This document shows, one piece after another, positions 14,611 through 22,048 of a stretch of 46,713 bases of DNA. Location of the stretch: IMG/VR virus record IMGVR_UViG_3300025897_000022, positions 1 through 46,713 of that record; one strand, 5' to 3'. Both the position numbers and the translations under genes were made by a program. Numbering within the stretch: the stretch's first letter is position 1; every line of letters starts with the position of its first letter. Below the pieces are notes generated by a model. The model searched no databases, was not told the DNA's origin, and was given only the letters and a program-made list of their open reading frames with translations. The DNA is from a virus.

Positions 14611-14686
14611 TCCTGATTAGCTCAGTTGGTAGAGCAAATGACTGTTAATCATTGGGTCGCTGGTTCGAGTCCAGCATCAGGAGCCA
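14611..14686 (+). tRNA. trnN: tRNA-Asn(GTT)
   Basis: A 76-base cloverleaf. Acceptor TCCTGAT pairs with ATCAGGA, the D-arm contains AGCTCAGTTGGTAGAGC, the anticodon GTT is at 14644-14646, the T-arm contains GGTTCGAGTCC, and CCA is encoded. It sits 5 bases after the nuclease stop. Confidence 0.97.
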
Positions 14687-14703
14687 AACCTTATGGAGTA
14701 ATT

Positions 14704-14889
14704 ATGGCTAATGCTAAACAAAAGAAAGTTGTACGTAAAATGCTTTCGCAAATTGAAGTGATGAAAAAGAAAGCAACTGAAAAAAAGGAATCTGCTGAAG
14801 TTATTGCAAGAAAAGAACAAAATATGTTGAATTATTATAAAGATAAATTCGGAAAAAGGTTTGATGAATTTGCTGATATGGTAAGCTAA
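14704..14889 (+). CDS. Small Lys-rich helical protein
   Basis: 61 residues from ATG 14704 behind GGAG. An upstream in-frame start at 14626 lies inside tRNA-Asn and is rejected. The sequence is Lys- and Glu-rich, continuous helix-like (QKKVVRKMLSQIEVMKKKA), ending in a FGKRFDEFADMVS segment. Function unknown. It lies between tRNA-Asn and the tRNA-like element in the RNA gene cluster. Confidence 0.6.
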   Translation: MANAKQKKVVRKMLSQIEVMKKKATEKKESAEVIARKEQNMLNYYKDKFGKRFDEFADMVS

Positions 14890-14897
14890 AGAGATAT

Positions 14898-14984
14898 GCG
14901 GGGTGTTCCATTCACATGTCTTATATACATGCGGCAAAACAGAGTGGCGGTGCCAATGAAGTTCAATTCTTCCACCCCGTACCA
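14898..14984 (+). ncRNA. tRNA-like element lacking a D-arm
   Basis: 87 bases. GCGGGGT (14898-14904) pairs with ACCCCGT (14974-14980), followed by A and an encoded CCA. A T-arm is clear: GAAG-TTCAATT-CTTC with the conserved closing G-C. CATGT (14915-14919) and ACATG (14927-14931) enclose a 7-base loop CTTATAT with T33 and a purine at 37, reading anticodon TAT (14922-14924; Ile AUA). Where a D-arm belongs there are only 10 bases without the usual GG, and a 25-base G-rich variable region follows. It may be a degenerate tRNA or a stable tRNA-like RNA of other function. Confidence 0.6.
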
Positions 14985-15016
14985 CATTTAAAAAAAATAT
15001 ATTTATTATGTAATTA

Positions 15017-15397
15017 ATGGAAAATAATACAAATAATGAAGATTTAAAGTTCAATGAACCTTTTCTTGAAAAAAAAGAAGTAACTGCAATTTCATATGAT
15101 AGTTCCGTAGTAGATGAAATTGTTGAGAATGAACCGCAAATCACAAAAATTGTAACTCCTGTTGATGATTGGACCTATTGGGCAAAATGGATTGGTAATG
15201 CGTTTCTCATTGTTGGTACATTACTTACTAATTTAGCATTACTTCCAATGAACTATATTTTTAGTTTGATTGGTTTATTTTTATGGGCTATTGTTGCAGC
15301 ACAATGGAATGACAGAAGTTTAGTTGTTTTAAATGTTTTTCTATTAGGTACAGTTGCAATGACTTTAGCCCAGCATATTAAAGAATATTTTTTATAA
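15017..15397 (+). CDS. Multi-span membrane protein, unknown
   Basis: 126 residues. The first 50 are acidic and soluble. Then three hydrophobic helices follow: about 57-76 (WIGNAFLIVGTLLTNLALL), 80-95 (IFSLIGLFLWAIVAA) and 102-118 (LVVLNVFLLGTVAM). Short loops make a compact hairpin in the inner membrane. The start lacks a good Shine-Dalgarno site. No transporter family is recognised with confidence. It sits between the tRNA-like element and tRNA-Arg. Confidence 0.65.
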   Translation: MENNTNNEDLKFNEPFLEKKEVTAISYDSSVVDEIVENEPQITKIVTPVDDWTYWAKWIGNAFLIVGTLLTNLALLPMNYIFSLIGLFLWAIVAAQWNDRSLVVLNVFLLGTVAMTLAQHIKEYFL

Positions 15398-15404
15398 GGT
15401 AATT

Positions 15405-15554
15405 ATGACATCTTATCATTTAGAAACCATTAAGTTTTATCAAGACCAGCAAATTAGAATGATGCGTGAATTCGTTAATAATCTAGAAAAAGTTACAGAA
15501 CAATTTCAAGAAGTTGTTGAACTTATCAAAGAGAAAGATATTAAATTTAAATAA
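15405..15554 (+). CDS. Small coiled-coil protein, 49 aa
   Basis: ATG 15405 behind AAGGTAA, 7 bases after the preceding stop; TAA 15552-15554. Regular spacing of Leu, Val and Phe (FVNNLEKVTEQFQEVVELIK) suggests a single amphipathic helix or coiled coil. Function unknown. It ends 6 bases before tRNA-Arg. Confidence 0.55.
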   Translation: MTSYHLETIKFYQDQQIRMMREFVNNLEKVTEQFQEVVELIKEKDIKFK

Positions 15555-15560
15555 TTTTAG

Positions 15561-15637
<77 letters not shown>

Positions 15638-15644
15638 GTTTTTT

Positions 15645-15670
15645 TAGGTGTTTTTAGTAAAAAATACCTA
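15645..15670 (+). terminator. Hairpin after tRNA-Arg
   Basis: An 11-bp stem (15645-15655 with 15660-15670, one G-T pair) and a 4-base loop, preceded by a run of seven T. It follows tRNA-Arg by 7 bases. The absence of a downstream T-run makes it a processing or barrier hairpin as likely as a terminator. Confidence 0.5.
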
Positions 15671-15678
15671 TATATGAT

Positions 15679-15720
15679 CAGAAAAAAACTATAAAGACTG
15701 AAACGTTTTTTCTGTTTTGT
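15679..15720 (+). terminator. Terminator-like hairpin in leader of ParB-like gene
   Basis: CAGAAAAAA (15679-15687) pairs with TTTTTTCTG (15706-15714) around an 18-base loop and is followed by TTTTGT. The stem is A-T rich and so weak alone. Confidence 0.4.
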
Positions 15721-15739
15721 CACCTGTCTAAACAACAGG

Positions 15740-15758
15740 GTTGCTGATTAGCAGCAAC
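15740..15758 (+). promoter_or_regulatory. Leader hairpin before ParB-like gene
   Basis: A 7-bp perfect stem GTTGCTG (15740-15746) with CAGCAAC (15752-15758) and a 5-base loop. A smaller hairpin, CCTGT/ACAGG, lies at 15723-15739 just before it. With the two preceding hairpins it makes the 150-base gap before 15789 a strongly structured leader. Confidence 0.5.
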
Positions 15759-15788
15759 AATTCTATAACTAACCATAGGATAAGTATT

Positions 15789-17159
15789 ATGCAAACTATC
15801 AATACCCCCAGTGTAAATCTACACACAACAGAAGCTTTCACCGCAACAGAACAAAATATTCTCAAAGAATATCTAGAAAAGAAAGAAAAGAGATTTCCTC
15901 ATAGATATGATGAAACATATCTTCAAAAGAGCGGATTGCGACTTTCTGAACATTGTGCTATTTTAAATAAAGAAGATATTGTTGTTGAGAAACCAGGTCA
16001 TTTCACAAACAATTTAGTTTGGGCAGGTGGAATCAATAATAAATTTAATGATATTAAGAAAAGTTTAAGTGAAGATGGTTATGAATTATCACATATACCA
16101 CCTGCAGTTTATTTTGATAAAAAGGAAAAAAAATATCAACTAGTTGATGGAAGAACTAGATTTAAAATTTTGGAAAATTATGATATTAGTAATATTATAG
16201 TAGATATCTATGAGAAAATTGAAGGGGCATCAGAAAAAACAGTTGAATTAGGATGTGGTAGACTACAAACACAATCAAATTTAGGAAGGGAAATTGCTGG
16301 TAAAGTTACTGATAAGGATATTATTTCAAATGTTCATTCATGGATTGAAAGTGGGTTTATCAAAAAAGAAGACTCGACTACTAAAAAAGAAGAAGATAAA
16401 CAACCTGATTTGACTAGTATAATAGAGTTTATTAATGATTTTTATAATCCATTACATGTTAAAAGTTCTAAAAAAATAAACAATTTAGCAAATGCCGCCA
16501 GAGATACATATGGACAAAATACTAAACGAATAGTTTGGATTGATGTTAAAGATGTGCAGACTTGGTTGGGTGTAGATAAAAGAACTAATACTAGAATTCC
16601 AAATAGTCAAAGACCACCAGAAGACCTTGACAACCCTATGGATAATAAGAATTCTTATGTTGATTCTTTTCCAGATGGAGCAACACATAGCAGGGGTACT
16701 TGTTATTTAGAAATTGATACAACTCAAGCAAGACGTGCCGTTGCTGCAGCAGCAAATCATGCTAGATTAAATCCTAACTGCGACATTAGAATTATTATAT
16801 ATGTTAAACAAATAACAGATAATGAAAATCCTGCAATTGCTTATAATAGAGAAATTACTAGGTTTGTTAGAACTTTTTATGGTACTCTAAATCAAATTTC
16901 AGAATGTTATTTTAATAAGGTAACTCCATTAGTTGATGTGGTTTCTATATATGGTGCTGTACCAAGTTTAAAAGAGTATCATAATACTAAAGAACTTATT
17001 CTTCTTAATTCAGCTTCGGTTGGAACTACTGGGTCTAATCCAAAATGGTTTCAAAAAAATCCCTTAAAGTTAAATGGAATATCATCATATGATTTATTAA
17101 ATACTATTTCTATCAATAATAACGAAGAAGAAGATGATGATGATAGTTGGCTTGATTAA
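15789..17159 (+). CDS. ParB-like domain protein with acidic tail
   Basis: 456 residues from ATG 15789 behind AGGATAA; the in-frame TTG 15741 falls inside a hairpin and is rejected. IPPAVYFDKKEKKYQLVDGRTRFKILE (around 103-130) matches the core of ParB/Srx-like nuclease domains, where the VDGR turn binds nucleotide. The middle and C-terminal parts are unrecognised. It ends in an acidic tail, NNNEEEDDDDSWLD, like the partner-binding tails of single-strand DNA-binding proteins. It may be a DNA-handling protein; the exact role is unknown. A terminator hairpin follows. Confidence 0.5.
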   Translation: MQTINTPSVNLHTTEAFTATEQNILKEYLEKKEKRFPHRYDETYLQKSGLRLSEHCAILNKEDIVVEKPGHFTNNLVWAGGINNKFNDIKKSLSEDGYELSHIPPAVYFDKKEKKYQLVDGRTRFKILENYDISNIIVDIYEKIEGASEKTVELGCGRLQTQSNLGREIAGKVTDKDIISNVHSWIESGFIKKEDSTTKKEEDKQPDLTSIIEFINDFYNPLHVKSSKKINNLANAARDTYGQNTKRIVWIDVKDVQTWLGVDKRTNTRIPNSQRPPEDLDNPMDNKNSYVDSFPDGATHSRGTCYLEIDTTQARRAVAAAANHARLNPNCDIRIIIYVKQITDNENPAIAYNREITRFVRTFYGTLNQISECYFNKVTPLVDVVSIYGAVPSLKEYHNTKELILLNSASVGTTGSNPKWFQKNPLKLNGISSYDLLNTISINNNEEEDDDDSWLD

Positions 17160-17169
17160 ATAAATATGT

Positions 17170-17195
17170 TGGGGAGATTTTTCTCCCCATTTTTC
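17170..17195 (+). terminator. Intrinsic terminator
   Basis: An 8-bp stem (TGGGGAGA 17170-17177 with TCTCCCCA 17182-17189), a loop of four T, and a tail ATTTTTC. It closes the ParB-like gene. An AATAAATA late-type box at 17159-17166 lies directly before it. Confidence 0.85.
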
Positions 17196-17206
17196 AAAAA
17201 AATCCC

Positions 17207-17234
17207 TTGACATTTCCCCACAATCTGCTATACT
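17207..17234 (+). promoter_or_regulatory. Sigma70 extended -10 promoter abutting a tRNA
   Basis: TTGACA at 17207-17212, a 16-base spacer and TATACT at 17229-17234 with TG at 17226-17227. The -10 box ends only 2 bases before the first base of tRNA-Asp, so the expected start site lies inside the tRNA acceptor stem. Confidence 0.8.
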
Positions 17235-17236
17235 TT

Positions 17237-17313
17237 GGCCTGTTAGTTCAGTTGGTTAGAACGCTTGCCTGTCACGCAAGAGGTCACCGGTTCAAGTCCG
17301 GTACAGGTCGCCA
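17237..17313 (+). tRNA. trnD: tRNA-Asp(GTC)
   Basis: 77 bases. Acceptor GGCCTGT pairs with ACAGGTC (one G-T), the D-arm has AGTTCAGTTGGTTAGAAC, the anticodon is GTC in loop CTGTCAC, the T-arm has CGGTTCAAGTCCG, and CCA is encoded. The gene starts directly behind a strong promoter and ends 20 bases before the next CDS. Confidence 0.97.
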
Positions 17314-17333
17314 CAACTCTTTAGGAGATTCAT

Positions 17334-17639
17334 ATGTCTGAAGAACATCCATTCGGTCGACAACTAGAAGTTATCAGTGGTTTTGAATTAGAAGACGGTT
17401 CAGCGATTAGATGCTGGAAAGACTTTGATAACGGATATTCTATTTCTACTATCCGACATAACATGTCATATGGCGGAAAAGCAGGTCTGTATGAGATTGC
17501 CGTATTCTACAAAAGAGTAGGTAGAGAAGTAGAAGGCATCACAGATGAAGGTGATTATGTTGCTGGTTGGTTGACTTATGAAGATGTGCTTGAAAGGCAT
17601 GAGAAAGTCAAGAACCTTCTACCTAATCTTCTAAACTAA
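17334..17639 (+). CDS. Hypothetical protein, 101 aa
   Basis: A soluble, acidic protein with no recognised motif, rich in Gly and aromatic residues (SYGGKAGLYEIAVFYKRVG). TTAGGAG precedes the ATG. Placed between two near-identical early promoters and behind tRNA-Asp, so early expression is likely. Base composition is closer to the helicase gene that follows than to the ParB-like gene before it. Confidence 0.65.
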   Translation: MSEEHPFGRQLEVISGFELEDGSAIRCWKDFDNGYSISTIRHNMSYGGKAGLYEIAVFYKRVGREVEGITDEGDYVAGWLTYEDVLERHEKVKNLLPNLLN

Positions 17640-17644
17640 TCTCG

Positions 17645-17671
17645 GATATTCCTGGTAAATCCAGGAATATC
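17645..17671 (+). terminator. Strong hairpin between early genes
   Basis: A perfect 11-bp stem (GATATTCCTGG 17645-17655 with CCAGGAATATC 17661-17671) and a 5-base loop. It lacks a T-run and abuts the next -35 box, so it could terminate weakly or protect the 3' end of the upstream mRNA. Confidence 0.6.
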
Positions 17672-17673
17672 CC

Positions 17674-17701
17674 TTGACATTTTCCCTCAGTCTGCTATAC
17701 T
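17674..17701 (+). promoter_or_regulatory. Sigma70 extended -10 promoter
   Basis: TTGACA at 17674-17679, a 16-base spacer and TATACT at 17696-17701 with TG at 17693-17694. The sequence around it is very like the promoter at 17207 beyond the hexamers. It drives the helicase gene at 17747. Confidence 0.87.
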
Positions 17702-17746
17702 ATTTCTATTGAGTGAGACAACTCTCCACACTAGACAAGAGGCATC

Positions 17747-19282
17747 ATGACCCCTACAGCAGAACAACAAGCAATCCTAAATGGCTTCAACACTGTAGAA
17801 GGCAACATCAAAGTTCTTGCTCTTGCAGGAACAGGTAAGACCTCCACACTCTTGGAATTGGTACAGCAGAATCCAACCCAAACTTTCCTCTACATTGCTT
17901 TCAATCGTGACGTTAAGGAAGAAGTTGAGCGCAAAGCCCGTGCCAAAGGCATGAGCAACCTCAAAGTCAAGACTCAAAATGGTTTTGCTCTTGAGCTTGC
18001 AAGAGGTGCAGGTCTTAACTGCAACAACATCAAAGGCTACATGTCCGTCAAGGATATCATCGCCCGCCTCAACTTGACTGGCAATGACAAGTTCCTTGCA
18101 TACCATGCATTTCAAGTCATGACACGTTTCATGGTTTCCCGTGATACCACAATTGCTATGAAGCATGTACCCAAGGATGTTGAAGAAAAAATCTACAACA
18201 ACATCCGCCGCTACACCAACATGACTGAAGATAAAATTCTTCAAGAAACCGATAAGCGCAAAAAACGTGCAGTACAAATTGCACAACGTCTGTTCTCTTC
18301 TTTTGACTTCAACAGTGACGTTATGCTGCATGATGTATACGTCAAGTTGGTTCAAATGCACTACAATGAAATCCCTGTTACAGAAGACGTTGTTCTTTCT
18401 GATGAATCACAAGATGTAAATCCAGTATTCTCGGATATTATCTCCCGTGTAACTGCCCGTGTGATTGCTGTAGGTGACAACAACCAAGCAATTTACCAGT
18501 TCCGTGGTGCAGCAGACTACCTGAAAGAAATGCCTTCAGAAGCTACATACACTCTGACACAATCATTCCGCTTCTTGCCAGAGATTGCAGACAAGGCAAA
18601 TGAATTGCTGCAGCATATGACAGACCTGCGCATCAAAGGTTTTGAAGGTGTGGAAGAAGAGAATACTTCCGCTGTACTGTGCCGCACCAATATGGGTTGT
18701 TTGACAGAAGCAATCTCAATGTTGGATCAAGGTGTTTCATTTTCTCTTGAAGGTGGAGTTGACAACGAAGGATTCCGCATGATTGAGGATTTGGTTTCTC
18801 TTTCAGATGGCAGAACATACGATGTACGACATCCTGACCTCAAAGGATTGCGCTCAATTGAAGAATTCAACAAAGAGTTGGAAGAGGATTTGCTAAATAG
18901 AGAGTGGAAAACTTCCTTGCGTGTAATTGACAAGATGGGAGGTTTTGACAATGCATTAAACATCATTCAGCAAATCAAAGATTCTCAGCGCAAAGTTCCT
19001 GCTGATGCTGTAGTCATCACCACTATGCACAAATCAAAAGGTAAAGAGTGGAATAGTGTGCGCATTGCTGATGATGCAGAAATGGTATTCTACAAGTCTG
19101 ATGTTGATGCAATGGGCAGAAGAACAAGAGTTGCCATTGAATTCAAAGATGCTCCTGTGATGGAGAAAAACCTCTTCTATGTTGCAGTTACCCGAGCAAA
19201 AAGAAACTTGGAACTCGGACTTTCTCAGCGATTGTTCTATGTTGAGAAGTCCGCAAATACAGTTATTCCAGAAGCCGCATAA
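17747..19282 (+). CDS. Superfamily 1 helicase, UvrD/PcrA type
   Basis: 511 residues with all SF1 motifs in order: Walker A LAGTGKT (26-32), DESQD (219-223), GDNNQAIYQFRGA (motif III region), TQSFR (motif IV), TTMHKSKGKEW (motif V) and VAVTRAKR (about 479). It unwinds DNA 3'-5' in the UvrD family, using ATP. It is shorter than cellular UvrD (about 720), like phage single-gene helicases, and could replace T4 Dda or assist repair or recombination. Its G+C is near 45% on a counted 60-base line against 20% on one in the ParB-like gene, suggesting transfer. GAGG precedes the ATG. Confidence 0.9.
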   Translation: MTPTAEQQAILNGFNTVEGNIKVLALAGTGKTSTLLELVQQNPTQTFLYIAFNRDVKEEVERKARAKGMSNLKVKTQNGFALELARGAGLNCNNIKGYMSVKDIIARLNLTGNDKFLAYHAFQVMTRFMVSRDTTIAMKHVPKDVEEKIYNNIRRYTNMTEDKILQETDKRKKRAVQIAQRLFSSFDFNSDVMLHDVYVKLVQMHYNEIPVTEDVVLSDESQDVNPVFSDIISRVTARVIAVGDNNQAIYQFRGAADYLKEMPSEATYTLTQSFRFLPEIADKANELLQHMTDLRIKGFEGVEEENTSAVLCRTNMGCLTEAISMLDQGVSFSLEGGVDNEGFRMIEDLVSLSDGRTYDVRHPDLKGLRSIEEFNKELEEDLLNREWKTSLRVIDKMGGFDNALNIIQQIKDSQRKVPADAVVITTMHKSKGKEWNSVRIADDAEMVFYKSDVDAMGRRTRVAIEFKDAPVMEKNLFYVAVTRAKRNLELGLSQRLFYVEKSANTVIPEAA

Positions 19283-19299
19283 TTTATTGGTAATAATAT

Positions 19300-19307
19300 G
19301 ATAAATA
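19300..19307 (+). promoter_or_regulatory. Late-type box GATAAATA
   Basis: GATAAATA lies 33 bases before the next start. The same variant occurs before gp25 and the FmdB-like gene, which supports it as a late promoter form in this phage. Confidence 0.45.
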
Positions 19308-19340
19308 TAAAGAAATATAAAACTTATTCAGAGAAAATAA

Positions 19341-19835
19341 ATGAAAAAATTTCTAGCGGCACTTGCTTGTGGTGCGTTCATAATTGCCAGCACAGTGCCC
19401 GTTCAAGCAGACCCTCTTTTATTTGGTAAAGAACTTCCTCCTCCTCAACAACAGGTAGTTCCAAAAGGAGTACAACCAAATGTAGATTATCCTACGGTAA
19501 TGATTGGTCAATTCATGTCATTCTGTATTAATATGATTATGATGAAATTATCCAGCGAAGGTGTACCAAGAAATATAGCTGCGGAAAATGCTGGATATGT
19601 ATGTTCTTGTATTATGGATAGTTATCGTGAAGAAAATCAGCAAGCTGAATTTCAATTTGAATTAACAAGAAAAAATGAAGGTGATGTTCCATTGTTTAAA
19701 AAACATTATACTAACTGTAGTTTATTGAATGCTGAACGAACTGGAAATATGAACATTAACCCAAGAAAAAGCATTTGGGTTAATCAACTTAACAAACCAG
19801 AAAATATTTTAATAAATTTTAAAGAGAAAAAATGA
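19341..19835 (+). CDS. Exported periplasmic protein, unknown
   Basis: 164 residues with a clear signal peptide: MKKFLAALACGAFIIASTVPVQA, with likely cleavage before DPLLFG. The mature part holds four Cys (FCINM, VCSCI, NCSLL) that may form disulphides in the periplasm. No domain is recognised. It overlaps the next gene by 4 bases. A late-type box upstream suggests late expression, when envelope-targeted products would help lysis or superinfection exclusion; this is inference. Confidence 0.75.
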   Translation: MKKFLAALACGAFIIASTVPVQADPLLFGKELPPPQQQVVPKGVQPNVDYPTVMIGQFMSFCINMIMMKLSSEGVPRNIAAENAGYVCSCIMDSYREENQQAEFQFELTRKNEGDVPLFKKHYTNCSLLNAERTGNMNINPRKSIWVNQLNKPENILINFKEKK

Positions 19836-20404
19836 GTCGTTTAACATTTCCAACTGTTTTTGCTAAAGAGCAAAATACATATTTTATTAAAGATAGAATG
19901 AGAATGTATTTGTTTGACCACACATCGCAATACATATTTCAACTTTCTTTTGTGTTAGGAGAAATAACTTCTACTGGTCTAGACAAGTATGTTTATGAAA
20001 AATATTCTGCAAGAGAAAAATTACAAGTTTTTTCAAACGAAGAAATAGTTTTTTCAAGAAGAACATATACTGATTCCAATGGTGACACCGTAAATCAGGT
20101 TGGTACTGATGGTTATACCTTTTTAAATGATCAACTATTGTATGATGCACAATTAGGATATGATGCTTTTAACATTAATAAGGATTTAATTACAGTATCT
20201 GCTGGCGGTACATATTCTACATATCCAGAACAATTGGCAGCATCAAAATATATAATGAGAGACAAAGAATGGATAACTAAATTTGCACAAAAACACTTTT
20301 TATTAATATTTAAAGCTAATAATCTAAATCAGACACCAAAAGTTTTATACGGATTTCGTATGAGAGATTTGCGTGACCATCCATATGATAAATTTAAATA
20401 TTGA
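19832..20404 (+). CDS. Hypothetical protein, 190 aa, possibly structural
   Basis: 190 residues with mixed strand pattern, many aromatic residues (Tyr and Phe) and few Cys, no signal peptide or membrane span. It starts in an ATGA overlap with the exported protein, so the two are translated together. No motif is recognised. The Tyr-rich, neutral composition resembles virion proteins, but this is only compositional. Confidence 0.6.
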   Translation: MSRLTFPTVFAKEQNTYFIKDRMRMYLFDHTSQYIFQLSFVLGEITSTGLDKYVYEKYSAREKLQVFSNEEIVFSRRTYTDSNGDTVNQVGTDGYTFLNDQLLYDAQLGYDAFNINKDLITVSAGGTYSTYPEQLAASKYIMRDKEWITKFAQKHFLLIFKANNLNQTPKVLYGFRMRDLRDHPYDKFKY

Positions 20405-20439
20405 TTAAAAGATTTTTATAATATGAAAGAGATGTTTTT

Positions 20440-20748
20440 ATGAAAGTAGAGAAACTTAAAGAATTAGTTTTTGAAGTTGCGAACTGTGAAGAAAATAATA
20501 AAAATGGTGGTGTTGGTGGATTATATATATTATTTTCTATGTGGAGAGAAGATAGCACATGGTCTTTTGTGCAGTCATACATTACCAAAGAGGGAGTTCA
20601 CCATATGACCAGAACAATCTCTCAAGAATTGTTGGATAGGCAATATCTTAAATTAACTTATGTAAATGGAAATACAAATGAAGTTAATATATTATTGAAT
20701 ACAAAAGAATATTATTATATGGAGTCTGAAGATGAAAAAGAAAGTTGA
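20440..20748 (+). CDS. Hypothetical protein, 102 aa
   Basis: 102 residues, soluble, with a central GGVGGLYILF segment and an acidic C-terminus. The ATG is preceded only by a weak AAAGAG. A TATAAT lies at 20417-20422 in the gap, without a convincing -35. Its end overlaps the next gene by 17 bases. Unrecognised. Confidence 0.55.
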   Translation: MKVEKLKELVFEVANCEENNKNGGVGGLYILFSMWREDSTWSFVQSYITKEGVHHMTRTISQELLDRQYLKLTYVNGNTNEVNILLNTKEYYYMESEDEKES

Positions 20749-20947
20749 GTTAGATTTTGATATGCCAGAATGGGCAAAATATCATGCTGTTGATGAGAAT
20801 GGTGATTTTTGTGTTTTTGATGAAAAACCTTTTCTAGTTGATAACATTGTAGGTGAAGGGATTTTTGAAACAAAAACTAATTTTATGATTTTAGCAAAAA
20901 ATTGTGTAGTTGATAATTGGAAAGCCTCATTAACTCATCTTGATTAA
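20732..20947 (+). CDS. Hypothetical protein, 71 aa
   Basis: 71 residues, acidic and compact, containing DMPEWAKYHAVDENGDFCVFDEKP. It overlaps the preceding gene, whose GGAG at 20721-20724 can serve as ribosome binding site. No membrane span. Unrecognised; coupling to the gene before it suggests a shared role. Confidence 0.55.
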   Translation: MKKKVELDFDMPEWAKYHAVDENGDFCVFDEKPFLVDNIVGEGIFETKTNFMILAKNCVVDNWKASLTHLD

Positions 20948-20961
20948 AAAAAAGGTTTATT

Positions 20962-22038
20962 ATGAAAAAAAGGCGAAAACACTCTATCATTTCAATGGAA
21001 CCCCATTCTGTTGAACAACTTTCTGAATTTGATATAGCCAGATATTATAATTATTATCGTATTAATTATACAGAAAAAGATGCTAGAAATTTTTTATGTG
21101 AATTTGTCAAATCAACAAAGAAGCAAGCAATAATTAATAGTCAATCATATATTCCATTGGCATATGGATGGTTGGCTAGAATTATTACAAATGGCAATAA
21201 AGTTCCTGTTGAGTATGTTGATAAACTCAATCATTATATTGAGAGTATTAAACTACAAAAGAGAAAGGTTGAAAAGCCCACACTTCTACCAACAATTTCT
21301 GCAGAAAGGAAAAATAAAAATAAAGAAAATGATGCATATTCTTTTTTAGAAACACTGATAGATAAATTATACGACACAAAGGGTAAACACACTATAAGTG
21401 CCGAATCTACTATTTTAATGTATGGTTTAAGTAAATCAAATACACAAGTTTTAGCTGAAAATTTAGAACAAGATCATCTAAGAGATTTGCGAAATATTCC
21501 AAACGATGAAGATCTTCAAGAAGGTTATTCTTTTCTTACTAAAAGACAATTAAACATAATTTTTAAAAATCTAAAGCAAGTAAAAGAAGAGTTACTATCT
21601 GTTAAAAATATTGTAACTTCAGAAAATAAGAAAACACGGGCTATTAAACTTAAACCTATTTCTGAAATTATTAAAAATATAAAGTTTAAAAATGAAGTTT
21701 ACGGTCTTTCTACAGTAGAAATAAAGCATCTATTAGGCAAGCGAGTTGCGTATGTAGTGTCTGATGCGAAACGAACTATTCTGAGATTGGAGTCTAAATC
21801 TGGATTTGATGCGAGATCTTCTTTTCTTACAAATGTGGATTCTGCTGAAAAGATTATTGTATATGGTAGATATCAAGAAAGTGCTGCAATTTATTTGGCA
21901 AAAGCAAAAACTGAAAAAGACGCAAAGAATTTAAAAAAGCACATTCGGGTTCGTAGGTATGAACCTATAGAAATTAAAAACAATGAATATCGCACTACTG
22001 ATAAATTCTGTGTTATTCAAAATTATTTAGATTTATGA
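20962..22038 (+). CDS. Hypothetical protein, 358 aa, basic
   Basis: 358 residues. Residues 1-100 are helical, a Lys-rich linker follows near 95-120, and the C-terminal 110 residues (KHLLGKRVAYVVSDAKRTIL...AIYLAKAKTEKDAKNLKK) look like an alpha/beta domain. Overall basic, so nucleic-acid contact is possible. I do not recognise the family. It begins 14 bases after the previous stop and lies directly before the DUF6433-like gene. Confidence 0.65.
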   Translation: MKKRRKHSIISMEPHSVEQLSEFDIARYYNYYRINYTEKDARNFLCEFVKSTKKQAIINSQSYIPLAYGWLARIITNGNKVPVEYVDKLNHYIESIKLQKRKVEKPTLLPTISAERKNKNKENDAYSFLETLIDKLYDTKGKHTISAESTILMYGLSKSNTQVLAENLEQDHLRDLRNIPNDEDLQEGYSFLTKRQLNIIFKNLKQVKEELLSVKNIVTSENKKTRAIKLKPISEIIKNIKFKNEVYGLSTVEIKHLLGKRVAYVVSDAKRTILRLESKSGFDARSSFLTNVDSAEKIIVYGRYQESAAIYLAKAKTEKDAKNLKKHIRVRRYEPIEIKNNEYRTTDKFCVIQNYLDL

Positions 22039-22048
22039 GGTAACAATT

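Noticed and set aside
14626-14703. Longer start for the small Lys-rich gene
   Set aside because: It would begin inside tRNA-Asn; ATG 14704 has a good Shine-Dalgarno site.
14898-14984. Ordinary tRNA-Ile(TAT)
   Set aside because: The D-arm is absent and the variable region is too long, so I list it as a tRNA-like RNA instead.
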